The translations under genes and the position numbers were made by a program. A DNA stretch of 64,000 bases from positions 1 through 64,000 of the forward strand of contig JAKJHU010000543.1 in assembly GCA_022316685.1 (NCBI GenBank), written 5' to 3'. This DNA is from Progne subis subis (taxonomy: Eukaryota > Chordata > Aves > Passeriformes > Hirundinidae). The first letter of the stretch is position 1. Each line of letters begins with the position of its first letter. Below are positions 1 to 11,499 of this stretch, piece by piece. The notes beneath the pieces were generated by a model that worked only from the letters and a program-made list of their open reading frames with translations, did not search any database and was not told where the DNA came from.

Positions 1-252
1 GTGAACCACCCTCCAAAGTTTACTCATCTTTTTTGCCGCCTTATCATCATCTAACGTGAGTTCCCACAGCTTATCCCCGAACAGTCTCCATTCAAACAAT
101 TTATGGACAGTATGAGGGTTAATAAAGAAACCTTGAGAGTAAGCGAACTTTAAAAGGTCTGGTAGTTCTTTACTTAAATCTATCCCTTTAACCTGCCGCT
201 TTTGCAGAAATGCTGTAAATAAATCATATGCTGCTTGCCTATCCATACTCAT
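1..252 (-). CDS. gag: Retroviral Gag, matrix N-terminus (partial)
   Basis: An open minus-strand frame starts at 252 (second Met at 246) and is still open at the window edge after 84 codons. It begins MSMDRQAAYDLF and contains WELTLDDDKAAKK, typical of the helical matrix domain of avian beta-type endogenous Gag proteins. Gag would assemble the particle at the membrane. No stop or frameshift is visible in this part. There is no N-terminal Gly for myristoylation directly after the first Met. The assignment rests on recognition of the family pattern. Confidence 0.6.
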   Translation of the reverse strand, partial: MSMDRQAAYDLFTAFLQKRQVKGIDLSKELPDLLKFAYSQGFFINPHTVHKLFEWRLFGDKLWELTLDDDKAAKKMSKLWRVVH

Positions 253-403
253 GTCAGCGCTGTTGCAGCCTCTCCAGGTCTAGGCAGCACGTATCGGCTA
301 AGCCCACCTCTGTGGTCGCTTAGGGCACGGAGCTCTCCGGTAATGCTCTGTAGCCGTCCCTCTGCTTGAAAGACCCGAACCCTACGTTGCTTCTCACCGT
401 GGT

Positions 404-424
404 ATCACGTCGTCAGGGTCACCA
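404..424 (-). promoter_or_regulatory. Retroviral primer-binding site, tRNA-Trp type
   Basis: On the minus strand the site begins TGGTGACCC and continues GACGTGAT, complementary to the 3' end of tRNA-Trp, the primer of avian alpharetroviruses. Three extra bases (tga on the minus strand) sit between the two halves, so pairing would be imperfect. Confidence 0.6.
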
Positions 425-426
425 TT

Positions 427-720
427 TGTGGAAGAACGGGAGACGAGCCTCATGCTATCATAATCAACAAGTCTCAGATTTATTAACGTGCCCGCGTACA
501 GATATAGTGCAGTTAATTAGTTCATGCATATTACAAAATTGTAGCTCCTAATTGGTTCGCTATTTCACAATGCATATTCTTTTTGCAGTTAGCCTTGTAG
601 TTACAGCTACATGATTTCTGCTGATCAACATCCTTGTTATTTTGAAACTTCTCTGTACAAGGACGCAGTATCCGTGCTGTTTGTCACGTCGTCCTGCATG
701 TTCTCTGCTAAACCTTAACA
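427..720 (-). repeat. 5' LTR of the left-edge provirus
   Basis: A segment of 294 bp that starts TG and ends CA on the minus strand. A minus-strand AATAAA lies near 480, about 55 bp before the LTR end, as expected for a polyadenylation signal. The primer site follows two bases beyond the LTR end. The boundary at 720 rests on the TG start only. Confidence 0.6.
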
Positions 721-794
721 AGTCAGATCTTCTTATTGCCTTTACTTTGCAGCATGGCCTTTACTTTGCAGCCATGCCTCAGACAATCTCTCCA

Positions 795-2318
795 CACTCC
801 TGGAGTGACAGATGTGGTTTTGTTGAAGCAATGATCTTGTAGAATGGTGTAATTTTCCTCTGAAGGTCCAGTGGTGATGTAGATGGGTCTGGTCTTCCTC
901 TGGGAATCCAGTGGAAACTGGCTGCTCCTGATGCTTTAAATCTAAGATTATATCAATGTGGGAATGCTTGGCTCCTCCCTCTGGGTGGAGCATCTCACAA
1001 TGGGATGATGTAATTTTATCAGTCCTGCAGTCAGACTCAATGGCCCATTACCAGAAGATATCTCCCTGGAGGGAGGATGGGTCGAGGAGGAGATCAAGAA
1101 CACTGTCCCATTTGGTTTTAACAGCTGCCCCATTAAGAGAAGATCCCCCTCAGAGATATGAGGAATGAATGGGCCATGGAAGAGATAAACAACCTGCCCT
1201 CCTGGTGTTCACAGATGATAATGGAATACATTTTTTCGGTTACGTCTTGCATTGCGAGACAGGGCTTGATGCTCCTTGCCCAGGCTCTCTCCAGAACATG
1301 CCCAGGCCAATGCTCAGCAGAGAAAAGCCCCGTGAGCAGCCCCAGGGTGGCCGTGGGCAGGCTGGGGGCAAACAGCATGGCTGGGGCTCTGCAAGGTGCC
1401 TGGGGGAGATGGGAAGGAGCAGCAGAGCAGGGGCTGATCCATCCCCACTGCGCTGGACACCCCAGGGCAGCGTCCCAGAGCGTCCTCATGCACCTGCCAA
1501 CAACATCCCCCCTCTGCAGCCCTGGCCTCTCCCCCAGCTCACACAAGTGCTGCATTCATGCAGGCACAGACACGGCAGCACTGGCTCAGGAGCCCCTGTG
1601 TGCACTGCCCAGAGCAGGTGTGAGCACCCCCATGGTGTTGGTGTGGGTAGATGAACCGGAGGGAGCACAAATGCCATCATCAGGCCCTGGGGCCAGGAAG
1701 GGCTGGGGGACAGCAAGGTAACCACTCAGGTTTGTGGTGGCCTCTGAAGTCATCCAGAAAGTTTGTTCCCATGAGCTGTGAGTTTCCTGTGCCATTGCAG
1801 ATGTTGTTGCTCAGAGCCAGGGCTGCCTGGCAGCCACCCCAAGACTGCCCTCAGCATTTTCCTTTGCTTCTCCTCAGCATTCTTTACCCTTCCTGGTACC
1901 AATTTCTTCCTATTGCCCACTCCTCTTCCCTCCCCTGCAAACAGCCCACCTCTGGCTGCCCTTTCCTCTCTGGCCCCACTCCCCTTTTCAGTTCCTGAGC
2001 TGGCACCATGGGAACATCATTTGTGGAGCAGGATCATCCTCCAAGTGCTTCAGGAATTGTCTGCAGCCTCCTGCAGTGCCCCGTGGTGCTCTCTTGCCAG
2101 AGGCACCACAGGCCAGGGGGGCACATCTGGGCTGCTGTGTCTGGCTGTGGGGCTCCCTGTTCTGGGCAAGGAGGAGGAGCTGCAGAGGCTCTGCAGGACT
2201 GACAGGATGGGCTTTGGGGCTGTGAGGAGAAGTTGAGGCACCTGGGCTGCTGGACTTTCTGAAGAGGAGGCCCAGGGCTCATCCTGCAGCTGCTGCAAGG
2301 GTGGTTTCAGAGAATCAC
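795..2318 (+). repeat. Repeat X, left copy (LTR-like, multi-copy)
   Basis: About 1.5 kb that recurs inverted at 43508-45023 and in part, in direct orientation, at 42205-42948. All copies abut the same end of a CR1 fragment. The right copy ends in TGTTGCTGG on the minus strand and has TATA-like sequence, so X may derive from a long LTR. A frame of about 190 codons is shared between copies (1158-1721 and 44624-44004), but overlapping frames and low-complexity composition argue against a protein gene. Confidence 0.6.
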
Positions 2319-2905
2319 AGAATCAGCAAGGTTGGAGAACACCTTGAACATCATCAAGTCCAACCTGTGCCCTAACACCACCTTGTCTCCCCTCAGCCTC
2401 CTCTTCTCCAGGATAAACAACCCCAGCTCCCTCTACTGCTCCTCACAGGACTTGTGTTCCAGACCCCTCACCAACCTTGTTGCCCTTCTCTGGACACATT
2501 CCAGCCCCTTTATATCCTTCCTAAATTGCGGGGGCCCAGAACTGGACACAGCACTTGAGGTGCTGCCCCAACCAGTGCTGAGCACAGGGGAGGAATCACT
2601 GCCCTGCTCCTGAAGGCCACACCATTCCTGATCCAGGCCAGGAGCCATTGGCCTTCTTGGCCATCTTGGCACACTGTTGGCTCATGTCCAGCCTGCTCTC
2701 CATCAGTCCTCATAGGTCCATTTCTCCTGGCTGCTGTCCAGCCAATCTGTCCCCAGCCTGCACCGCTTCAGGAGCTGTTGTGACCAAAGTGCAGGACTCA
2801 GTACCTGCACTTGTTAAACCTCATATTGTTGGATTTGACTTCCTGCATCCAGCCTGTCCAGGGCCCTGTGCACAGCCCTCCTACCCTCCAGCAGATCAAC
2901 TCACT
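2319..2905 (-). mobile_element. CR1 non-LTR retrotransposon, 3' fragment
   Basis: The plus strand starts at the CR1 3' tail (agaatcacagaatcagcaag) and runs backwards into the end of ORF2. A minus-strand frame at 2672-2433 holds the ORF2 signature [19 protein letters not shown]. The copy is 5'-truncated and broken, as is normal for CR1. Confidence 0.88.
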
Positions 2906-2924
2906 GTCACCACGGTTCCTTGTG

Positions 2925-3350
2925 TCCCTAGACTGTCACAATGGTCTCCATGATTCCATGAGGCCTCCCAGTGTCATAGTGTGCCTTTGGTTCCGTGGGA
3001 CCCCTTGGTGTCACAAAGTCCCTTGGATCCTTGACCTCCACAGTGTCACAATGGTGCCTTGGGCCCCCAAGACCCTGGAGTATCACAAAGGATCCTTTGT
3101 TCCATGAGGTCTGGCAGTGCAGCAATGATCTCCTTGGTTCCACAGGGTCACAGTGGCCTCTGTGGTTCCACCAGGCTCCAGACTGTCACCATGGACTCCT
3201 TGCTTCCATTTATCCCCACAGTGTCACAATGGCCCCTTGGCTCTATGGTGCCATATCATGCACAGTATCACTCTGGTCCTCTTAGGGCCACCCATCCCTG
3301 CAGTGTCACAATGGCCCCTTGCTTCCCCAGCACCCTGCAGTGTCACCATC
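2925..3350. repeat. Degenerate minisatellite, roughly 50-bp period
   Basis: About eight diverged units share the core gtgtcacaatggccccttg followed by a ttcca-type word. The array lies exactly between two CR1 fragments. Overlapping open frames here come from the repeat and are not genes. Confidence 0.7.
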
Positions 3351-3351
3351 A

Positions 3352-3940
3352 TCAGAGAATCAAGCAGGCTGGAAAAGACCTTGGAGAGCATCAAGTCCAA
3401 CCTGTGACCCAACAGCACCTTGTCACCCAGACATGTGGCATTGAGTGCCACATCCAGTCTTTCCTTAGACACCTCCAGGGATGATGACTGATGCACCTCC
3501 TGGGGCAGCCCATTCCAATGCCCAGTCACTCTTTTGGTGAAGAATATTTCCACAGGTCCGGCATAAACAATCTCTGGAACAGCTTAAGGCTGTGGCCTCT
3601 TGTCCTGTCACTGTTCCCTGGGAGAAGAGCCCAATCCTCACCAGCTGCACCCTCCTGTCATGGAGTTGTAGAGAGTGATGAGGTCTCCCCGGAGCCCCCT
3701 CTTCTCCTGGATAAACAACCCCAGCTCCCTCAGCCACTCCTTACAGAACTTGTACTCCAGACCCCTCACCAGCCTTGTTGCCCTCTTCTGGACACACTCC
3801 AGCCCCTCAATATTCTTCCTAAATTGGGGAGCCCAGAACTGGATACAGCACTCGAGGTGCAGCCTCATCAGTGCCCAGTACAGGGGAAGAATCACTGCTC
3901 TGGTCGTGCTGGCCACACCATTCCTAATCCATAGGAGTGC
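3352..3940 (-). mobile_element. CR1 retrotransposon, 3' fragment
   Basis: A minus-strand CR1 tail and ORF2 end, longer than the 2.3-kb copy. It includes the standard segments on small-body titles of CR1: the tail, the linker with atggagttgtagagag, and the region encoding [19 protein letters not shown] (frame 3916-3638). There are several indels. Confidence 0.88.
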
Positions 3941-3944
3941 CAGG

Positions 3945-6900
3945 GGTTGGATGAGGGAAATAGTGGGGGTGGGGACAAAGTGTTACTGGTTGTCAGCCAT
4001 GAAGGGTCTTGATTTTCATATATATTCAGACTGCATAAGAAGGTGCTCAGGATCAATATCAGCTGGGGACTGCTGATATCAATCTATAAACAGGAAAAGA
4101 AAACAGGGAAAACCCTTCTCTCTGCATTGTTTTCTATATAGTATATTCACTTTGACTATACTTTTGAAATTTCTCTAATTAACTATTGAAGAACTGAAGA
4201 TTTGAGTTAATCCCATGGGCTTGTATTTATTGCGTGTTTTGAGTAAATATGTATGAATCTTTGTCACAGAATTCCTGAACTGAAGGGCTCAAGAAAGAAG
4301 AGGGCTTTGGAGTAGTAAAATTCAGCATCAATCTCCCAGTGTCTGAGGATCCATCCTCATCAGAGCAGGAATGAACAGAAATGGGCACAGCTTTCTGGCT
4401 GCCCCAGCTTTGGGATGAGCTCTGGGCCTGGAGCAGGAGCAGCTCTTGAGGGCCCCAAGGCCGGGGCTGTTGTGCTGGCCTGGGCAGATGGGATGGCAGC
4501 AGGGGCTGCAGAGCTCTCAGCACCTCAGGGAGAGGGGAGCAGGGCACACAGGGAGCCTCCTTTTCCCTTGGCCCAGCACCTTCCCCATGGCTGGGGCTGA
4601 GTCCTGTCTGAGCTGCAGCTGCTGCTGTGCCCTTCCGAGGGGCTGAGGCCGTGGAGCCCCTGCCCAGAGCAGCCTGCCCTGAGCAGAGCTGTGGGGCCAG
4701 AGCCGGCTGGGCTGTGCTGGGGACAGGCCCTTGGTGCTGCCGAGAGCTCAGGGCAGCTGGCAGAGCTTGGAGGGAGCTGGGCTGGGCTGAGAGAGCCTGG
4801 CACAGAAACCATCAGTGTCCATCTCAGCCTGTGTGAGCGTGCAGGGGCAGGACTCAGCCCCGGCCTTGTGGGGCAGGGCCAGCGCCTGTGGAAGGCATTG
4901 AAAGCAGGCAAGTGGCCCAGAGAGGAGGCTGCTCTGTGCCCTTGGTGGCATGGACAGAGCAGGAACACGGCCCAGGACATTTGTCAGTGCCAGCCTCTGT
5001 CCCCAGCCATTGCCAGCCCTGGCTGCTCAGCCCAGGTTTGCGGGGCAGTTTGGCTGTGGCCCAGCTCCATCCTCCTGCGGGGCTCAGGGCCTGTTCCCGG
5101 CCATGGCCAGCCCTGCCCGGCCTCTCTGCTGGCCCAGAGCCTGGCAGAGCCCGGGGCAGGGCTGTCTGTGCAGCCCCACAGGTGCCATGGGCTGTGCAGG
5201 AGCTGGCAGAGGCTGCCCAGCAGGGAGGCCATGGGGCACAGAGCCCCAAGGCTGCTGTGGGCACCACGGCACAGGGGCCGTTCCCACCTGCAATGCTCCT
5301 GTCCTGCCCTGCGCCTGCACAGGGGCTGTGGCACCATGGCTGGGCCAGCGCGGCACAAAGGGGCCATGCAGCCGCTGCCGGGGCTGACAGCAGGGCCAGG
5401 CACACACAAGGAATTGCTGGGCATTGCCTGGGCTGGGCAGGGCTGACTGTGCCAAAGGCAGAGCTCAGCTGCCCTTGGTGGCTGCAGGGAAAGTGCAGAG
5501 CCCAAAGAGCCTCCATGGCTGTGCTGGAGACCAAGGCTGGAGGAGGGAAATGCAGGGCTGCTGTGGGATGGGGAGGGGATTGAATTCCAGCACACCCCTC
5601 AGTTCTCTGACAATCCCGGCACAATGCTGGTCCCTGTTCCAGCCTGGAGCAGAGCAGATGGTTTTGGGACAGGAGCCCTCTGGGGCTGTCATGGACCTGC
5701 AACTTGCAAGGTGCTCTGCTCTCCTTCAGCTCCTCTCTGAGAGATGCCAATCGCAGCTTGGCATCTCAGTGGTGCACAAGAGGCATTGCCTTTGCGTGGG
5801 CACACAACAGATGTCTGCCTGGAATGGGGCACAGATTTTCATGCCTTTTAGTTTCATATTATACAAGCAAATCTCTATTATCAGGGTCATTTAAAAAGTG
5901 GCTGCTTTTAAGAAGTAGCAGAATTTTCCCTCCAGGAACAGGAATTTCCTGGATCTGCTGGATTCTCCTACTGATGGCAGAAGAAATACTGATCTTCCCC
6001 TCTACCTTGGACACCAACATTCAGTCTAACAATTCATGGCCCTCTTCCTTCAGGTATTTCCAGGTCTCCTGTTTAAATGGCCATGTCTAAGGGCATTTCT
6101 TCATGTAGAGCAGCTGTACCTATGTCCTTCCTGTTGCTCCCAGATTTCCTCCTGCAGCTCTTCTCTGGTCATTCCAATGCATCTCCCTTGACTGGCTTCA
6201 TGCTTTGAGGTTCCCAGAGTTGTCCAATTTTTCAGAAGTTTAAATAACAGCTTAGTCAGCATCTTAGTTGTATTTTTATTTCATATATCACCTCTTCTTA
6301 TGTCTTGGGTAAAAATTCTTCCTGTATGGAAATCTCTTGTGGGTTGTGGACATGTCAGATGTTGCTGGGATGTCACAAGGAGCTGGGGGAAGTGGTTTGT
6401 TGATTCATAAATTTTATCATGTTCCCATTTTTTATGTTGGTCATGAAGAGAAATCTTTCTGTGCCTCCAAGTCTCACCAGTTCCTGATCCCTCCAAGGAC
6501 ACAAACCTGGCTGCACTTGGACCAAGTCCATAGCCAGAGCAGAGCTCCCTTGTCCCAGAAAGTCCGTGGCAGTGGAGGGATGAAAGAAACAAGACACTCT
6601 GTGAGGATCAGGTGCAGGGCAGAGCCAAGGAGAAGAATGACTTTTGCATTTGATGGAGCTGTGCCTTCCCTTGGGTTTGTTGGCTGACAATAAACGAACA
6701 TCCCTCTGTGTCTCAGGCAGCTTCTCCAAGGAAAGCAGGTGGGAGCTGGAGCCCAGGAGCTGAAACCTGCAGGTCCAGCCTGGGGTGGAGGGAGCTCAGA
6801 TTTGCACAAGGCTGCTCTGAGTCCTGGGGCTTGGATGGGGGAAATGGGATGGGGATAGGGACAGAGTCTGATTGAATGTCAGACATAAAGGGTCTTGATT

Positions 6901-8225
6901 TTTATATCTATTCAAACTGCATGAGCAGTTACTTGGGTTCAATGTCAATTGGATAATGAACGTATCAATGTATTAATGGGAAAAAAATCCTAAACAGGAT
7001 CTAAACATCTTTTCTCACTGTCTTCTCTAAAAATAGTATATACACTTGGAACACACTTCCAAAATCTGTTTAATTAACCCAACATTTTTGAAAACTTAAA
7101 TTATTCCCAGAGGCTTGGCCTTTTAAGGTGTTCTGAATGTTACTGAGCCCTGGGGCACTGAATTCCTGACCTGAGGAGCTGAAGGCTGAAGAAGCCTCTG
7201 GAGAAGTCAAATCCAGCAGCAGCCTCCAAGTGTCTGAGGATGTCAGCAGCCCCCACTGAGGCCCTCCCTGCCCAGAGGCCGTGGGGGAATGGGCAGACAA
7301 GGGGAGCATCCCTGGGGCTGGGCAAGCAGAGCTCAGAGGCACCAGCAGGTGCAGGTGGGAAATGGAGTGTGCAATGTGGCTGTGAAAGCCCTGCCTGGGC
7401 TGTGCCAAGCAGGACAGACAAGACCTGACCCCCATCCCCCAAACAACTCTCAGAGAGACATTTCAAAGGAATTACAATTGTTTGAGTACTCTGAGTTGGA
7501 CAAACTGGAGAAATATCAACAAGAGATTCTCATGAGCTCAAAACAACAAAGCAGACTTTACTGACAACATTAGAAAATCAGAGAAACTTTGGCAAAAGGT
7601 TTTCATATAACATTCAAGTCAACAAAAAACACTTCTCAAAGCATTTACTTGGTCCATTCAACTTCACAAACTGTAAGCCCATTCAATTTTAAGTTAATCA
7701 AATTTTCTAAGAAGAGGGAATAATAATAAGACACAGAAAGAGAGAAAGATCAAAAAAGATTTAAAGAAGCACACACACAGCTACCACCTCCTGGATTCCA
7801 GCAGTGTTCAGACAGAAATTCCAAGAAGACGTGGGGTCAAGATATGTGCTTGCCTTGTGGTCAACCATAAATACCCCATGGTCTTCCTGGGCCCTTCCCC
7901 CAGGAGGGACTTTGGGTCACTTGGTCACTCAGGAGCTGGGCTGGGGGCTGCAGAGGTGGCTGTGGAGCATTGCCTTTGGTGTGCCAGGGATTGGCAGACA
8001 CTGCTGGGCTGGGATAGAGGCTCTGGGGGATTGGGGTTACAGGGCAGGGCAGTGCTGGGGTTTCAGGGCAGGGCAAGGCTGGACCTGCCCCTTCCTCCCT
8101 CACACACAAAATGTTTCCAGCCAACAATCTCCTCCAGTCTCTCACAACAGGCAATGCTGGAGGTGGAACCCCAATTGTGGCCATGGGCACCTGGACAAGA
8201 AGAACATTTCTTTTCCATAGGAAGG
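3945..8225. other. Intergenic stretch with an internal direct duplication; no gene recognised
   Basis: 3945-4345 and 6830-7235 are diverged direct copies sharing agggtcttgatttt, an AT-rich middle and a cacagaattcctgaactgaa-type end, so this block was tandemly duplicated. 4390-5580 is GC-rich with long frames on both strands (for example 5750-4854), none with a recognisable domain or splice pattern. 5580-6830 and 7236-8225 show nothing I can name. Confidence 0.5.
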
Positions 8226-9956
8226 TGTAATGGTTTTAGTTAAAACTGGGCAGAAACACTAATTAATATAGTGACTACACATTTGTCAAATTTTGTTTGC
8301 TAAATTTAGTGGAGTGGTCTTAGTGTTTACTCTCTTTTTTTGGGAGAGGATCAGGGGAAACAAAGCAGGCTCAAGCTTAAAAAATAAAGTTTTATTAACA
8401 CACACAAAAAAAATGGAAAAGATAAGAAAAGTTGGGGAAAATCCCAAAAAACCCAAAATGCAACTTCAAACCCCTCTTCCCTTCCCTTACAAACTGTTAA
8501 CGTTCTTACAAACAACATAGGGAGACACAAGCTGTGATTTTCAGTCAGTTTCACCATTTAAGCATAATCTTTCATCACTTTGGGAGAGGAGTCTCTCTAG
8601 AGTCTTATGGACACATTCGCCACAAGACAAAAACAGTCCTGGGGCTCTCAATGTCACAAATCTGCAACTGCTTGGAATTTTTGCATAGTGCTGTTCCACC
8701 CATTAGCAGTCTTTCCCCTGGCTACCTATGGGCCTCTCAGTATATCTGGGGTACTGTTTAAGAAAGCTTCTTCTAGTATAAAACAAGGATTCTCTATCTC
8801 TAAAATTGTCTTTATCTCCAAAGAAATAGAGACCTCCTTTTACCCCAAGAGCCGAGGTCTTCAAATCACTTTCTCTCTAAAAACATTTTTGTCTCAAAGG
8901 CTGAGACCTTCTTTTTCCCCAGGAGTGAGTGGCTTTAAGATTCCCACTTAAATCTGAATCATATCAATCCCCAACTTTGACTTGAACTAGCATTCCCCCA
9001 AACAACATTAAGATGTGTCCTGGTTTGGAGACAAATTTGGGGGAAAACCCCTGTATAGGATCCCTCTGGGAAGCAAACCCAAGTGGCCCCTCCCTCCAAC
9101 CAGCCCGAAAAAAAAACCTTTGTGGAGAAAAGTGGAAAGAACTATTTTACTAAAGAAATAAAGTGCATACAAGTATAAAGAATGAATAACATGAAACAAT
9201 AAAACCTCTCGTTCTGGAGTGAGATGGCAAATTGAGAAAGTCCTTGCCGTGGGTGGAGCTCGGCTCTCTCTCAGTCTCTCCTCAGTCCCAGTCCCTCCGG
9301 CGCTGCTGGAAAATGCCGAGGTCCAGGCCCCGGTGGGCCGCAGGTGCAGCCCCCAGTGCTCCCCTGGGTTTTCAGTCCAGAGCAGGTTTAAACAGTTCCA
9401 AGAGAAAAGAAAGAAAAAAAACAGTCCAGGGAACTTCTCTGCCCTAGCTAGCTGAAACTAACTAAAAGCAAAAAGATCTCTGTCCTGCAGTCTCTCCAAG
9501 CCTCCGCCGACCACACCGTCTGGAGAAGAATGTGGAGGAGTCAGGCAGTTTTCTCAAAACAAACTCCGCACTTCTCCTTGCTCTTAGAACCAGTCTTAAA
9601 GGCACAGGACTCAATATAGAGCACAAACAGAACACACGATTGGGGATACAAGCATCATAAAGTTACCCTAGGACAAGATGTTACAAGAAACAGTCCATTT
9701 CTCCATAGTTTAATCAGAAAAGTTTGGTTAAAAACGTCCACATCCTCAATCCCTCTTCTAATAATCTTTATCCGTTCTTTCACTCCTGCTCCACTGACTT
9801 CATGTGGCATCTTTCCTACATCCCCTCTGTCTCTTTCTTTTCTCTCTCAGGGAAGGGTCAGGCCTTGGAAGCTCCATGTTGCCAGGAAAGGGTTAACTCT
9901 GCCCAGGCCTGCAGTGGCCATGTGATTTCTGCTCCAGGCAGCAGTCTCTCCATTTC
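8226..9956 (-). mobile_element. Older LTR-type element, broken by two later insertions
   Basis: 8226-9007 begins TG and ends CA, and carries a minus-strand AATAAA near 8388. Similar AT-rich sequence resumes at 9676 after a solo LTR and stops at 9957, where the next provirus begins. I read it as one older element hit twice. The family is not recognised and no target duplication was found. Confidence 0.35.
9016..9675 (-). mobile_element. Solo LTR with 5-bp target duplication
   Basis: 660 bp starting tgtcctgg and ending ctaggaca, flanked on both sides by agatg (9011-9015 and 9676-9680). The direct repeat proves insertion and later loss of the internal provirus by LTR-LTR recombination. The same family recurs in opposite orientation at 28237-28894. 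Confidence 0.88.
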
Positions 9957-10579
9957 TGAGTCATTGAAAACCGATATAGTCACGGACAAAGACCCTCTAA
10001 CTGATTAAAGTTAGACAGTGGTATGTTTATTCACCAGCGTGCGTGCGGCACGGCACGGCACGGCACGGAAGTCATCTCTGAAAGGCGTGGCCGCCCTGAA
10101 CAAGGCTCTTTGCTCTCTATTTATTCTCCAAGATCTTACATACAATACATATGCATAACCCCAGCACCTCCCATCCCCGCTCTATATTAAAATGAGGCTA
10201 TCAGTCCTTCACGCGTGCGCAGTTCTTCTCTTGAATTGGGTCGGTGGTCTCAAATTGGGTCAGTGGTCTCAAAGGATGAAGTCAGGAGAGTCTTCATCAG
10301 GTCTCTGTGACCCTCTGGCACTGTCCAAGGTCCCCTGCTTTGTGATTGATTGATACCAAGTCCAGGTGCTGGCCATTGTTCTTACTGGTTTCAATCTGTT
10401 CTTATGACGGTTCACTTACTCCACTTTTTCTATAAACAAGCTCATAATATAATAGTTAGCTCTAGCTTGGGCATCTAATAATCATTAACCTACCATTTGC
10501 TAATCTAACTTACATCTTGATCAATATAAATTGCTTCTAACCCTTAGCTAAAATCTTAACTCTTTAAAGTCATGTCTCA
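9957..10579 (-). repeat. 3' LTR of provirus A
   Basis: 623 bp; TGAGACATG at the U3 end and ATGACTCA at the U5 end on the minus strand. The U5 end matches 16364 onward. A short run of (ggcac) units sits at 10048-10070. The adjoining minus-strand purine-rich tract (10580-10597) is the expected polypurine primer. Confidence 0.78.
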
Positions 10580-10713
10580 TTTCCCCACTCCTTCTTCAAA
10601 GTTAGTAAATTCTTTTACTAATATGTAAATTCTTCTTCATCTAGCAAAACTGTGTGGTAGGGGTCCTTTAAAACTGTACTATATGCTCTTAATATTAAAG
10701 CTAAAGCTGCTAG

Positions 10714-11352
10714 TCACTTCAGCATTTTCCAATTCCAAAGAAATATTATAACAAACAAAATCAAATTTATACCAACTAAATTAAAAAAACAATAATCAAA
10801 TAAACCGAGGTATTGACCAAACCAGTTGCAGCTGGTGACTACCCCAAAAGCACATCCCACCAATGATGGGATGGGCCTTCTACTAACTTTTAAATACTCT
10901 CCGTATTTAGGAGTCTCTGTGTCATGATGCACTGCAATCAAAGTTCTCTTTCTTTCTCATTTTTTTTCTTCTTTTCTTTAATCCATGGTGTTTCAATAAT
11001 TGTGCAACTAAAATTAAGTTCATGTCTATAGGCACAGGCAATATTTCTTGAACAGTAGTCAAGTTTGCCTTTATATGTTGGTGGGATACAACATGTGCCT
11101 AATAGGAAAAATCACATTCTTCAATTTTGACAAAGTTACAAATGCACAAGTTAAATGAAGTTTTCTTACACAGTTGCATTTGTAATTTTTTAGCATCTGA
11201 ATCAGAGACTTACAGGAGATAAAATCATAAGCTTTCCCTTGGCACTTATATTTACCAGTCACATTACAATGCAGTGGTGCTGCATTAGCTGTGGCTATAG
11301 CGATGGTCATAAATGCCACAATTTTCCAGGCTATACCTATTTGATTACCCAT
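10714..11352 (-). pseudogene. env: Env-like remnants of provirus A
   Basis: Two short minus-strand frames. 11352-11071 starts with a signal-peptide-like hydrophobic stretch (IVAFMTIAIATANAA) followed by cysteine-rich sequence, as at the start of a surface glycoprotein. 10941-10714 ends with a long hydrophobic segment (LVGINLILFVIIFLW) and a basic tail, like a transmembrane subunit. They are too short and too close together to be a complete envelope gene. Identification is by position and general character, not by a diagnostic motif. Confidence 0.4.
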
Positions 11353-11499
11353 TACTATTAGAAGCTTTCCTATTTTTCAAAAAGTTGTTATATTATACTT
11401 ATCATTTATTTTCCCAAGAAAGTTTTAATTTTAGTTCATTGTCACCCAGTATAACTTCCCAGAGTTTCTCAGCTTTCTTCACTTGTGAGTGATGGATCC

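Larger units (their letters stand above)
1..720 (-). mobile_element. Endogenous retrovirus, 5' end (LTR, primer site, gag start); runs off the left edge
   Basis: Read on the minus strand this is the 5' end of a provirus: a short LTR (427-720), a tRNA-Trp-type primer site, a leader of about 150 bp and the start of gag (252 down to 1). The short LTR and the matrix-like gag start recall avian beta/alpha-type (ERVK-like) proviruses. The rest of the element lies outside the window, so neither its coding state nor its 3' LTR can be judged. Confidence 0.72.

Noticed and set aside
1158..1721. Possible protein gene shared between repeat X copies (MRNEW... frame)
   Set aside because: Overlapping frames are equally open, there is no known domain, and the similarity extends equally through non-coding parts of the repeat.
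4691..5750. Overlapping 251-, 231- and 298-codon frames
   Set aside because: GC-rich sequence open in many frames on both strands; no recognisable motif, start context or splice pattern.
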